Of a DNA stretch of 18,007 bases, positions 1 through 8,485 are shown piece after piece (the first letter of the stretch is position 1; every line of letters starts with the position of its first letter). The notes below the pieces were generated by a model, which saw only the letters and a program-made list of their open reading frames with translations, did not search any database and had not been told where the DNA came from. The position numbers and the translations under genes were made by a program. The stretch comes from Flavobacteriaceae bacterium (GTDB lineage: Bacteria; Bacteroidota; Bacteroidia; Flavobacteriales; Weeksellaceae), in contig JAITOO010000098.1 of the NCBI GenBank assembly GCA_031289875.1, forward strand, positions 1 to 18,007, written 5' to 3'.

Positions 1-981
<981 letters not shown>

Positions 982-989
982 AAAGAAAG

Positions 990-1049
990 TTAGGAATTAG
1001 GAGTCAGGAATTAGGAGTTGAATCTTAATTACTAATTCCTGACTCCTAA
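990..1049 (+). repeat. Heptad-repeat hairpin in the 23S-5S spacer
   Basis: Two near-identical 14-base units (TTAGGAATTAGGAG at 990-1003 and TCAGGAATTAGGAG at 1004-1017) are themselves built from 7-base units. An inverted copy follows at 1032-1049. It pairs perfectly over 18 bp with 997-1014 and leaves a 17-base loop. The element begins about ten bases after the predicted 23S 3' end, so the pre-rRNA would carry a long AU-rich hairpin there. It may be an inserted interspersed repeat or an RNase III-like processing site; the sequence does not decide. No tRNA lies in the spacer. Confidence 0.75.
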
Positions 1050-1113
1050 CTAATTAAAGCTCTTCGGTTTTAATCTATATAAAATTCCAATAAGATATTT
1101 TTCAGAAAAGGAA

Positions 1114-1167
1114 GCCTTTTCATCGGTTTGATTTGCTCAAAGAGCAAAACAGCAAGAAAAAAAAGGC
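1114..1167 (+). other. Possible folded 5S leader (nested stems)
   Basis: Just upstream of the 5S gene, GCCTTTT (1114-1120) can pair with AAAAGGC (1161-1167). Inside it a smaller hairpin pairs TTTGCTC (1132-1138) with GAGCAAA (1142-1148) around a three-base loop. Structured leaders next to 5S rRNA commonly guide processing. That role is inferred, and the stems are short enough that chance pairing is possible. Confidence 0.35.
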
Positions 1168-1175
1168 AGAGATTT

Positions 1176-1287
<112 letters not shown>

Positions 1288-1292
1288 TTTTT

Positions 1293-1328
1293 AAACCTTC
1301 CGGATTAAACATCCGGAAGGTTTTTTTT
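1293..1328 (+). terminator. Rho-independent terminator of the rRNA operon
   Basis: A perfect 13-bp stem pairs 1293-1305 with 1311-1323 around the five-base loop TAAAC. It is followed by an uninterrupted T run (1321-1328). It sits six bases after the 5S gene. On the minus strand the stem is followed by A residues, so it should terminate only rightward rRNA transcripts and not the convergent dcw transcript. Confidence 0.92.
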
Positions 1329-1419
1329 GTTTGTTAATGTTCTTGTTGGGTGTGCCATATACGGTTATACTGTGGTATATTTTTATCAATACGGGCGAAT
1401 AGGTCATGGAAAATCTGAT

Positions 1420-1438
1420 ATTCTTTTGTCAAAAGAAT
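1420..1438. repeat. 19-bp palindrome between convergent rRNA and dcw transcripts
   Basis: ATTCTTTTG (1420-1428) and CAAAAGAAT (1430-1438) are perfect inverted arms around a single T. The pairing extends outward by about four more positions (1416-1419 with 1439-1442) if one T-G wobble is allowed. There is no T run on either side, so it is not a classic terminator, and a one-base centre is poor for an RNA hairpin. It could be a protein-binding palindrome or help end the leftward dcw transcript. Function is unknown. Confidence 0.4.
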
Positions 1439-1456
1439 GTCAATTCTTATTGATAA

Positions 1457-1558
1457 TCAATCAGTTTGTGCTTGTATTCGGGCTTTGTTTAGATATCCTT
1501 TCTCGTATTCCCTTACTACCTTTCGCTTGAATGAATCACTGTACTTTTTTTCAGGATG
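1457..1558 (-). pseudogene. Decayed fragment of transposase N-terminus (HTH_Tnp_1-like)
   Basis: On the minus strand the frame reads EKKYSDSFKRKVVREYEKGY then LNKA (1552-1481). This matches the style of IS3/IS66-type OrfA helix-turn-helix proteins, which begin KRYSxEFKxxVVxEYxxG. The frame stops at 1457, about 30 codons in, and no catalytic part follows. There is no in-frame ATG. CTG followed by seven A in place of ATG followed by eight A would explain a lost start (inference). It begins about 10 bases after the stop of the YqeY-domain gene. I read it as the stump of an old insertion sequence; a chance open frame is the alternative. Confidence 0.4.
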
Positions 1559-1568
1559 AGACAGATAA

Positions 1569-2015
1569 TCAAGTGAGCAATTTCCTGACTGTTTCTGAAA
1601 TGAGTTTTCCTTCTGCCTGTCCTTTGAGTTGTGCGGAAGCTGTTCCCATGACTTTTCCCAAATCTTTGATGTCTTTTGCTCCTGTTTGTGCGATGATTTC
1701 TTTGAGTTTTGCTTCCAGTTCTTCGGGCGAGAGTTGTGCGGGCAGAAACTGCTGAATGACTTCCGCTTGAGCCAATTCATTATCTGCTAAATCGTTGCGG
1801 TTGTTTGCCTTGAACTGCTCCGCAGATTCTTTTCGTTGTTTTACTAATCTTTGCAGCAGTGCAATTTCCTGTTCTTCCGATACTCCGTCGGTTTTGCCGT
1901 CGGTTTTCAGCAACAGCAGTTGCGATTTGATTGCCCGCAGAGATTCCAGTTCAATTTTGTTTTTTTCTTTCATGGCAGTTTTCATCGCCGCCATTATTTT
2001 GATTTCTAAATTCAT
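1569..2015 (-). CDS. GatB/YqeY-domain protein (YqeY-like)
   Basis: A 148-residue protein of the YqeY family, small helical proteins resembling the C-terminal tRNA-binding domain of the GatB amidotransferase subunit. Members are thought to bind tRNA, but their cellular role is not settled. Visible family features are the basic N-terminal helix with the ESLRAIKSQLL segment, the QRKESAEQFKANNRNDLADNE-type helix, the QFLPAQLSPEEL segment, and the GxVMGxASAxLKGxAEGKxISE motif near the C terminus. I chose the ATG at 2015; a TTG three codons upstream (2024) is possible. The gene follows ftsZ in the same direction after a 78-base gap, so it may be co-transcribed or have its own promoter. ftsZ followed by a YqeY gene is familiar in Flavobacteriia. 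Confidence 0.9.
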   Translation of the reverse strand: MNLEIKIMAAMKTAMKEKNKIELESLRAIKSQLLLLKTDGKTDGVSEEQEIALLQRLVKQRKESAEQFKANNRNDLADNELAQAEVIQQFLPAQLSPEELEAKLKEIIAQTGAKDIKDLGKVMGTASAQLKGQAEGKLISETVRKLLT

Positions 2016-2040
2016 GATTTCCAATTAAATACTTTTTTGA

Positions 2041-2080
2041 ATTGCCGATGCCTCAATAATTTCATCAACACATCGGCAAA
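2041..2080 (-). other. Inverted repeat in the ftsZ-yqeY gap
   Basis: TTGCCGATG (2042-2050) and CATCGGCAA (2071-2079) are perfect 9-bp inverted arms separated by 20 bases. The element fills much of the 78-base gap after ftsZ. On the minus strand the stem is followed by A residues, not T residues, so it does not look like an intrinsic terminator. It could be an mRNA processing or stability hairpin, or an operator for the downstream gene. Confidence 0.4.
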
Positions 2081-2093
2081 TTATACATGAGTG

Positions 2094-3887
2094 TCAATCC
2101 ACATTGTCATGGAAAAAATTGTTAGGGCGAACTTGAACTTCGTTGGTTTTCTGATTGAAAAAAGTATTCGTACTCTTTTCATGGTTGAAATTCTCGTCCA
2201 AATTGACACCTTGCCGCTGGTAGGCGGGAACTTTTTCCACTTCGTCGATGTTTTGCTTGCCGAGACTTTGGTATTTGCTGTTCAACTGTTTCAGTCGGCT
2301 GCGTCTTTCCTGAATTTTCCGTTCCATCATTTCCGTCAGCGTATTGTTCTTTTCTTCGTTCTTTTCTTCGCTTGAAAATCCGTTATGTCCAATTCCTTCC
2401 GATGATGTTTCGTTTTTCACTTGAAGTTGAATTTCCTGCTGCTGAGGCTCTGTTTCAACAATCTGTTGAGGGAAATTTTCGGCTTCATCCAGAGAAAAAA
2501 TTATCGTTTGCGGAGAAAACTCTGCGGTTTCCCACTCGTCTTTTTTCTCGTCTTTTGGAAGTTCAAAACGCTCAGGTTCAAAAAAGTTTTTCTCTTCTAA
2601 AACAGACGTTTCTTTTCTCACAATTTTGATGTCTTCTTCTTCAAAGATGGACAGCGTTTCGTCTTTGGTTTTTTTCTTGCTCGAAATTCCAAAATCCGTG
2701 ATTTCTTCTTCGTCTTCCAAAGTGATGATTTGCCTGCCGCTCTTGTCTGTCGCAACATCTTCTTTTTTAATTAATTGCGGTTCATCATTCTCAATTTTTA
2801 TTTCCGCAGAAGAAGCCGTTCCTTTGACGTTGAGGAAAGAATCCGTCGGGAGGTCTTCGCCCAATGTGTGGTAAATGGTTTCCTGAGGTCGTCCGCTGTT
2901 GCGCTCGTCGTCTATCGGAAAGCCGGTCGCAATGACAGTTACGCTAATTTTATCTCCGAGAGACAAATCTTCGCCGATACCCATGATGATATTTGTGCCG
3001 TTGCCCGCTTCGGATTGTATGTGGTCGTTGATGATTCCAATTTCATCGACAGTGATTTCGTCTTCGCCTGAAACGATGAGCAGGAGGACGTTTTTCGCAC
3101 CCGTAATTTTGTTATCGTTCAAAAGCGGAGAGTCAAGCGCCGTCATGATTGCATCTTGAGCTTTGGTAGAACCGGAGGCTTCCGCAGAACCCATTATCGC
3201 AGTTCCGCTGTTGAACAGGACAGTTTTGGCATCGCGAAGGTCAATATTGATAGAATAGTTTTTCGTGATTACTTCGGCAATTCCTTTGGCTGCGGTACTA
3301 AGTACTTCGTTGGATTTGGAGAATCCCGATTTGTAGCCCAAGTTTCCATAAAGTTCGCGCAGTTTGTCATTTTTGATGACGATGAGGGAATCTACGTTTT
3401 TGCGTATTTTTTCCAAGCCTTTTTCGGCTTGTTCCATACGGTTTCTGCCTTCAAAGGTGAAAGGAATGGTAACAATTCCAACGGTCAAAATCCCCATTTC
3501 TTTGGCGATTCCTGCGATAATCGGAGCTGCGCCTGTTCCTGTTCCGCCGCCCATTCCTGCGGTGATGAAGACCATTTTGGTATTGTTTCCCAAAACTGCT
3601 TTGATGTCGTCCATGCTTTCCAAAGCCGCCTGTTCTCCGATTTCGGGATTTGCGCCTGCGCCATCGCCTTCGGTAATAGCTGCGCCGAGCTGTATTTTTA
3701 CAGGTATCGGATTGTTTACCAGCGCTTGTGCGTCTGTATTGCAGACAATAAAATCTACGCCGCTGATTCCTTGGTCGTACATATAGCCAACAGCATTGTT
3801 TCCTCCGCCTCCAACGCCTATTACTTTGATGGCAGAAGGACGTTTTTGAGGCAGTTCAAAGAATAGTTTATTGTTATTATCCTCCAT
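2094..3887 (-). CDS. ftsZ: Cell division protein FtsZ (long C-terminal tail)
   Basis: Tubulin-like GTPase that polymerises into the cytokinetic ring. The GTP-binding signature GGGTGTGA is at residues 113-120, with the nucleotide loop VGGGGNNA near 25-32. The T7 catalytic loop NIDLRDAKTVL is at 214-224, with aspartates at 216 and 219. The globular part ends near residue 325. The remaining ~270 residues form a long, acidic, low-complexity linker rich in Glu, Lys and Gln, including an EEKNEEKN duplication. The end has a conserved VPAYQRQGVNLD segment and the terminal HDNVD, both typical of Flavobacteriia. At 597 residues it is far longer than E. coli FtsZ (383) but normal for this class. It starts 12 bases after ftsA, with no obvious Shine-Dalgarno sequence. 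Confidence 0.98.
   Translation of the reverse strand: MEDNNNKLFFELPQKRPSAIKVIGVGGGGNNAVGYMYDQGISGVDFIVCNTDAQALVNNPIPVKIQLGAAITEGDGAGANPEIGEQAALESMDDIKAVLGNNTKMVFITAGMGGGTGTGAAPIIAGIAKEMGILTVGIVTIPFTFEGRNRMEQAEKGLEKIRKNVDSLIVIKNDKLRELYGNLGYKSGFSKSNEVLSTAAKGIAEVITKNYSINIDLRDAKTVLFNSGTAIMGSAEASGSTKAQDAIMTALDSPLLNDNKITGAKNVLLLIVSGEDEITVDEIGIINDHIQSEAGNGTNIIMGIGEDLSLGDKISVTVIATGFPIDDERNSGRPQETIYHTLGEDLPTDSFLNVKGTASSAEIKIENDEPQLIKKEDVATDKSGRQIITLEDEEEITDFGISSKKKTKDETLSIFEEEDIKIVRKETSVLEEKNFFEPERFELPKDEKKDEWETAEFSPQTIIFSLDEAENFPQQIVETEPQQQEIQLQVKNETSSEGIGHNGFSSEEKNEEKNNTLTEMMERKIQERRSRLKQLNSKYQSLGKQNIDEVEKVPAYQRQGVNLDENFNHEKSTNTFFNQKTNEVQVRPNNFFHDNVD
2346..2369 (-). repeat. 12-bp tandem duplication inside ftsZ linker
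   Basis: Two perfect copies of GTTCTTTTCTTC (plus-strand reading) lie head to tail at 2346-2357 and 2358-2369. They encode EEKN twice in the disordered linker of FtsZ and keep the frame. This is a likely slippage product and a candidate length polymorphism between strains. Confidence 0.8.
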
Positions 3888-3899
3888 TTTGTGTATTTT

Positions 3900-5297
3900 T
3901 TATTCAGTGTCGTTAATATATTTGATGAATTTATCTTGAAAAATTTCAAAAATTGTTTTCTTCTTTTCCGTAATTGTTTCTTCTGTAATTGTTTCTTCTT
4001 TCTTTTTAATCTTGCCTGAGCCGAAAAAAGATTTTCTCGTTTTTTCTCCCAATCGTTGTTCTCCTTTATCGGTAGAAACAATTTCCGGTCCTTCCTCCGG
4101 TTCTTCCGGTTCCGGAACAAAAGACGGTCTCTTCGCCTCCAAATCTTCCAAACCTTTCATCAACAAACCGATAGCCGTTGCATATTCAGGGTTGGCAAAT
4201 TCTTCCGGCTGTCCGCCTGCCAAATGTTCGTTGGAATAGCCGATGCGCACGTCCATGCCTGTCGTATATTCGGTGAGTTGGCGCAGATGTCTGAGTTTTG
4301 CGCCTCCGCCGGTCATCACGATTCCTGCAATGAGTTTCTTTTTCTGCTCTTCGCAGCCGTAGTTTTTCAGTTCCAGATAGGCGAGAGAGATGACTTCTTC
4401 AATACGTGCATGAATAATCTGCGACAATTTCTTGATGGTAATTTCTTTAGGTTCTCTGCCGTGCAGTCCGGGAATGCTGATGACTTCGATTTCTTTATTT
4501 TCTGAGGGCCAGGCAGAGCCGAATTTGACTTTGAGGATTTCTGCCTGCCGCTCAATGATGGAACAGCCCGTTTTGATGTCGTCGGTGATAACGTTTCCTG
4601 CAAAAGGAATCACAGCGGTGTGGCGTATGATGTTGTCTTTGAAAACGGCGATGTCGGTTGTTCCGCCGCCGATGTCGATGAGGGCAACGCCTGCTTCTTT
4701 TTCTTCCTGACTTAAAACAGCATTGGAAGAGGCGATGGGTTCGAGGGTGATTCCTACCAAATTAAGTCCTGCTTCTCTTACGCAACGGGCGATGTTTTTG
4801 ATGAGGGAAACCTGTCCGACCACTACGTGGAAATTGGCTTCAAGACGGCTTCCGTGAAAGCCGCACGGCTCGGTGATGCCTGTCTGGGAATCGACTTTGT
4901 ATTCTTGTGGAAGGACGTGAATGATTTCTTCGCCGGGAAGCATTACGAGTTTGTGCACCTGTTCGTTGAGGCGTTCCAAGTCTGAATCGTTAATAACATC
5001 TTCAAAATTGGGACGGGAGACATAATCGCTGTGCTGCAAACTGCGAATGTGCTGTCCTGCTATGCCGACAGTTACGTCTATGATTTTATGGTTTGCCGCT
5101 TTTTCTGCTTCGGCAACGGCTTTTTTAATTGAGTCTATGGTTTGTGTGATATTATTGACTACGCCTCTGTGAACACCTAAACTCTTGGCGCGTCCCATGC
5201 CGAGAATTTCCAATTTTCCGTGTTCATTTTTTTGCCCTACAACGGCTACAATTTTGGTTGTGCCTATGTCAAGACCGACTGCAATATTGTTATTCAT
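3900..5297 (-). CDS. ftsA: Cell division protein FtsA
   Basis: Actin-like ATPase that tethers FtsZ filaments to the inner membrane and recruits later divisome proteins. The phosphate-1 segment GLDIGTTKIVAVVG is near residues 8-21, phosphate-2 DIGGGTTDIAVF at 208-219, and the adenosine motif TGGGAKL near 329-335. A flexible Glu/Lys-rich linker from about 390 to 445 leads to a terminal amphipathic helix (FEIFQDKFIKYIN, about 450-462), the expected membrane-targeting sequence. Length is 465 residues against about 420 in E. coli, the excess being the linker. It starts two bases after the ftsQ stop and ends 12 bases before ftsZ, so the three are surely co-transcribed. Confidence 0.97.
   Translation of the reverse strand: MNNNIAVGLDIGTTKIVAVVGQKNEHGKLEILGMGRAKSLGVHRGVVNNITQTIDSIKKAVAEAEKAANHKIIDVTVGIAGQHIRSLQHSDYVSRPNFEDVINDSDLERLNEQVHKLVMLPGEEIIHVLPQEYKVDSQTGITEPCGFHGSRLEANFHVVVGQVSLIKNIARCVREAGLNLVGITLEPIASSNAVLSQEEKEAGVALIDIGGGTTDIAVFKDNIIRHTAVIPFAGNVITDDIKTGCSIIERQAEILKVKFGSAWPSENKEIEVISIPGLHGREPKEITIKKLSQIIHARIEEVISLAYLELKNYGCEEQKKKLIAGIVMTGGGAKLRHLRQLTEYTTGMDVRIGYSNEHLAGGQPEEFANPEYATAIGLLMKGLEDLEAKRPSFVPEPEEPEEGPEIVSTDKGEQRLGEKTRKSFFGSGKIKKKEETITEETITEKKKTIFEIFQDKFIKYINDTE
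3970..3999 (-). repeat. 15-bp tandem duplication near the ftsA 3' end
   Basis: Two perfect adjacent copies of GTAATTGTTTCTTCT (plus-strand reading) at 3970-3984 and 3985-3999 encode a repeated five-residue EETIT unit. They lie in the linker just before the membrane-targeting helix of FtsA. The copy number changes tether length without shifting the frame. Confidence 0.8.
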
Positions 5298-5299
5298 AA

Positions 5300-6028
5300 T
5301 TATCTTTTTGTTGCAACTATTTGATTATTATATTTTACACTTATTTTACTGTATGGTTCAAAACCTACTTTGTCCAAATATTGTTTGTAAAACTCTTTCA
5401 GATTGGTAAGTTTTTGACGGCAGTTTTTCAAGTCTCCAAATTCTATATAGACACCTTCCAAATTGAGAAACAAGTTATAAGAATTTTTCTTTTCTTTTTC
5501 AATGGCTATGATGTGATTTTTCAACAAGTTATCAACGCTTATATTATGAGCCAGATATGCCAATTTGCGGTATTCATCGGGCTTCACATTTCCACCTGCC
5601 AGCAGGCACGGGTAAGAATACTCCGAAGAGAGCGGAAATTTCCCGCCGTTTTCATCAAGATAGAACTCTTCTTTCGCCGTTTTTACTCTCACAACAGGCA
5701 CTTTTTGAACTACATCGACGTTCACATTTCCGTCCAAATCCACGTAAACATTGCTCCATGTGATGAATGGATTTTTATCAAGATTTTCTTCCGTTTTGAT
5801 GATGTCCAAATCCTTGATTTCTTCCGCTTTTTTACCGTTTTTGGAAGACCCGTCAATCGTTTTTCTAATAATTTTTTCCGTAACGAAATACACTTTGTCA
5901 GAATTGCCGATGGTTACATTGATTTTGTCCACTTTTTTGTCATTATGCCTCCTGATGGCAAAATTCATCAAAAATCCCAGCGAGACAATCAATAGTAATA
6001 TTTTTAGCAATCTGTACTTAAGCTTCAT
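5300..6028 (-). CDS. ftsQ: Cell division protein FtsQ
   Basis: Bitopic inner-membrane divisome protein of 242 residues. A short basic cytoplasmic N-terminus (MKLKYRLLK) is followed by one membrane segment at about residues 8-24 and a periplasmic domain. A POTRA-like portion with the pattern IxxxxLDKNPFI and VDVVQKVPVVRV lies near 80-115. It continues into FYLDENGGKFPLSSEYSYPC and LAGGNV, the beta-domain signature shared with flavobacterial FtsQ proteins. Sequence identity to proteobacterial FtsQ is low, and the call rests on these motifs plus position. Its ATG lies inside the last codons of murC (11-base overlap), suggesting translational coupling; the stop is two bases from ftsA. Confidence 0.92.
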   Translation of the reverse strand: MKLKYRLLKILLLIVSLGFLMNFAIRRHNDKKVDKINVTIGNSDKVYFVTEKIIRKTIDGSSKNGKKAEEIKDLDIIKTEENLDKNPFITWSNVYVDLDGNVNVDVVQKVPVVRVKTAKEEFYLDENGGKFPLSSEYSYPCLLAGGNVKPDEYRKLAYLAHNISVDNLLKNHIIAIEKEKKNSYNLFLNLEGVYIEFGDLKNCRQKLTNLKEFYKQYLDKVGFEPYSKISVKYNNQIVATKR

Positions 6029-7382
6029 TTAACCAATCAATTATGGGTTCATACAAAGTATCAATATTCCCTGCCCCGACAGTTAAAAGCACATCAAAAT
6101 CATGTGTTTTAATTGTTTTCAGCGCATCGTTCAAACTCGAAACTTCTACCTTTGGAAGACGGATTTTTTCCGCCAGCCAACGAGAAGTAACAGCTTCTAT
6201 CGGCAGTTCCCTTGCGGGATAGATGTCGAGCAAAATCAACTCGTCCGATTTTTCCAGACTTCGGGCAAAGCTGTCGGCAAAATCCCGTGTCCGCGTATAT
6301 AAATGCGGCTGAAAAACCGTCAGCAGTTTTTTGTTCGGATACAGCGCCCGCACCGCTTCAATCGCAGCATTCAGCTCGGTCGGGTGGTGAGCGTAGTCAT
6401 CAATATAGATTTTCCCATTCGGGAAAGTAATTCTCGTAAACCGTCTTTTCACGCCTTTAAATTCCGCCAAACCTTTGTGCAGAACCTCCGGAGAAATCCC
6501 CATTTTCAATCCCAAAGCCAGAGCAGCAACGGCATTCTCCACATTATGAACGCCCGGAAGATGAAGCACAAAATCTTTAATCACTTCGTCGGGCGTAACC
6601 AAGTCAAATTCAAACCGGTCATTGACAACCCGAACATTTTCAGCATAATAATCTGCTTTTTCTTGGGCGGAATAAGTGGAATGCTGCGCTTGAATATTCA
6701 ATCCTTTTTTTACCAATAAAAATCCGTCTTTCGGAACGAGATTTGCAAACTCGTTGAACGATTCCAAAAAATGACGAAAATCTCCGTAAATATCCAAATG
6801 GTCGGCATCGGTAGAGGTAATTACTGCCATATCAGGAGATAAGCGCAGAAACGAGCGGTCGAACTCGTCGGCTTCGACAATGGAAATTTCATTGCCGCTG
6901 TAAATGAAATTGGTGTCGTAATTTACTGAAATTCCGCCCAGAAAAGCGGTGGACGGTAAATTTGCGAATTTGCACAAATATCCGAGAAGCGTGGAAGTCG
7001 TCGTCTTGCCGTGAGTTCCTGCAACTGCCAGACAATAAGTGGTTTTAGTGATTTCTCCCAAAACTTGGGAACGTTTCAGCACCGTGAAATTATGATTGAT
7101 AAAATAATTCTTGATTTTTAAATCCACAGGAACGGCAGGCGTGAAGATAATCAGTGTGTTTTCAGGCGTTTGTCCTTTTGTGATGAGAGAAATTTCGTCG
7201 TCGAAAATAATCGGAATGCTTTCCTCCTCCAATTGGCGAGTCAGAGGGGTAGGGGTGCGGTCATAGCCCGAAACGGAAGCTCCCGAAAATTTGAAATAAC
7301 GAACCAACGCGCTCATTCCGATGCCTCCGATACCGATGAAATAATAATTTTCGTAGGTGTGAATATCTTTCATTTCTTTCAT
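6018..7382 (-). CDS. murC: UDP-N-acetylmuramate--L-alanine ligase MurC
   Basis: Cytoplasmic ATP-dependent ligase that adds L-Ala to UDP-MurNAc, the first amino-acid step of the stem peptide. The N-terminal domain shows YYFIGIGGIGMSALVRYF (UDP-sugar binding). The P-loop GTHGKTTT begins about residue 122, EADEFDRSFL follows in the central domain, and DDYAHHPTE and HLYTRTRDF mark the C-terminal half. Start choice is uncertain. ATG 7382 gives 454 residues. GTG 7388 overlaps the murG stop as GTGA and would imply coupling. ATG 7373 (451 residues) places the MKDI start closest to relatives. It overlaps ftsQ by 11 bases at its end. Confidence 0.97.
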   Translation of the reverse strand: MKEMKDIHTYENYYFIGIGGIGMSALVRYFKFSGASVSGYDRTPTPLTRQLEEESIPIIFDDEISLITKGQTPENTLIIFTPAVPVDLKIKNYFINHNFTVLKRSQVLGEITKTTYCLAVAGTHGKTTTSTLLGYLCKFANLPSTAFLGGISVNYDTNFIYSGNEISIVEADEFDRSFLRLSPDMAVITSTDADHLDIYGDFRHFLESFNEFANLVPKDGFLLVKKGLNIQAQHSTYSAQEKADYYAENVRVVNDRFEFDLVTPDEVIKDFVLHLPGVHNVENAVAALALGLKMGISPEVLHKGLAEFKGVKRRFTRITFPNGKIYIDDYAHHPTELNAAIEAVRALYPNKKLLTVFQPHLYTRTRDFADSFARSLEKSDELILLDIYPARELPIEAVTSRWLAEKIRLPKVEVSSLNDALKTIKTHDFDVLLTVGAGNIDTLYEPIIDWLNEA

Positions 7383-7384
7383 TT

Positions 7385-8485
7385 TCACAGGTTTAATCGT
7401 TTTAAGATAGTATCGACAATTTCTTCCGCTGCGTCAGGTTTTGCCATTTTCAAAATGTTTGCGCCTAAAAGTTTTCTCTTTTCTTCGGTCTTAATCAGAT
7501 TTTGAATTTCACTCAAAAGTTGATTTTCCACTTCCGAATCTTTAACCATCACCGCTGCCCCATGATTGACTAACTGCTGCGCATTTTTTGTCTGGTGGTC
7601 TTCCGCAGCAAAGGGAAACGGCACGAGAATCACGGCTTTGCCTGCCAAACAAAGCTCCGAAATGGCAATCGCACCTGCTCGCGAAATGATGATGTCCGCA
7701 GCGGCATAGGCGGTCGCCATATTTTTGATAAATTCCTCAATAACAATATTTTGATTTGTAAGATTTTCTTCTTTGAGAATATTTTGATAGTCGAGTTTTC
7801 CTGTTTGCCAAAACACTTGAACGCCTGCATCAGCAAGAGTTGGAGCGTTTTTTTTCCAAAAATTGTTGAGCGTTCGTGAGCCGAGCGAGCCGCCGACGGA
7901 GAAGACGGTTACTTTGTCGGGATTTAAGCCTAAAAGTTTTTTGGCTTCTTTCTGAGAAATGGGGTTTTCAAACAGAGATTTCCTTACAGGATTGCCCGTA
8001 ACGCGGATTTTTTCTTTCGGAAAATATTTTTCCATACCGTCATAAGCAACAAAAATATCGGAAGATTTGCGGCTGAGTCTCTTGTTGGTGATGCCCGGAA
8101 ACGAATTTTGTTCTTGAATGAAAGTCGGAATGCCGAATTGCGAAGCTACAAGCAAAGCCGCTCCTGAAGCAAAGCCGCCTGTTCCTATTGCCGTATCGGG
8201 ATGGAAATTTTTGATAATTTTTCGAGATTTCCAGAGACTCGAAATCAACTTGAAAGGAAATTTTAAATTAGCGAATATCGAAGAGCGGGAAATACCTGAA
8301 ATCCACAGTCCTTCAATGCGGTAGCCTGCCTGCGGCACTTTTTCCATTTCCATCTTGTCTTTCGCCCCAACGAACAAAAATTCTGCGTTCGGAATGCGCC
8401 GTTTAATCTCGTCTGCTATGGCAATTGCGGGAAAAATGTGTCCTCCTGTCCCTCCTCCGCTGATTAAAAATTTAAGCGATTTCAT
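7385..8485 (-). CDS. murG: Lipid II synthase MurG (GlcNAc transferase)
   Basis: Peripheral inner-membrane GT28-family glycosyltransferase that transfers GlcNAc from UDP-GlcNAc to lipid I, making lipid II. The N-terminal glycine-rich loop SGGGTGGH is at residues 9-16 and a second one, GTGGFASGA, lies near 101-109. GNPVRKSL, VGGSLGSRTLN and the donor-site stretch ISRAGAIAISEL followed by PFPFAAEDHQTKNAQ are all present. At 366 residues it is the usual length. Its ATG lies inside the ftsW coding end (14-base overlap), which suggests coupled translation of the glycan polymerase and the enzyme that makes its substrate. Confidence 0.98.
   Translation of the reverse strand: MKSLKFLISGGGTGGHIFPAIAIADEIKRRIPNAEFLFVGAKDKMEMEKVPQAGYRIEGLWISGISRSSIFANLKFPFKLISSLWKSRKIIKNFHPDTAIGTGGFASGAALLVASQFGIPTFIQEQNSFPGITNKRLSRKSSDIFVAYDGMEKYFPKEKIRVTGNPVRKSLFENPISQKEAKKLLGLNPDKVTVFSVGGSLGSRTLNNFWKKNAPTLADAGVQVFWQTGKLDYQNILKEENLTNQNIVIEEFIKNMATAYAAADIIISRAGAIAISELCLAGKAVILVPFPFAAEDHQTKNAQQLVNHGAAVMVKDSEVENQLLSEIQNLIKTEEKRKLLGANILKMAKPDAAEEIVDTILKRLNL

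Noticed and set aside
982..1175. tRNA gene in the 23S-5S spacer
   Set aside because: No T-loop GTTCRA or acceptor stem pairing is visible; the spacer holds only the repeat hairpin and short stems.
1327..1530. Hydrophobic plus-strand 67-codon frame after the terminator
   Set aside because: It begins with TTG in the terminator T run, has no promoter after the terminator, and is antisense to the transposase-like fragment.
2041..2080. Intrinsic terminator after ftsZ
   Set aside because: The inverted repeat has a 20-base loop and no T run on the minus strand, so I list it only as an inverted repeat.
2080..2092. Promoter for the YqeY-domain gene (TATAATTTG on the minus strand)
   Set aside because: It has one base too many between TA and TTTG to fit the TAnnTTTG consensus, and no -33 element is evident.
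3156..3866. Long antisense frame (236 codons) opposite ftsZ, and similar ones at 5321-5995, 12648-13241 and 15686-16351
   Set aside because: Each is the complement of a well-identified conserved gene, with low-complexity Phe/Ser/Cys-rich translation typical of shadow frames.
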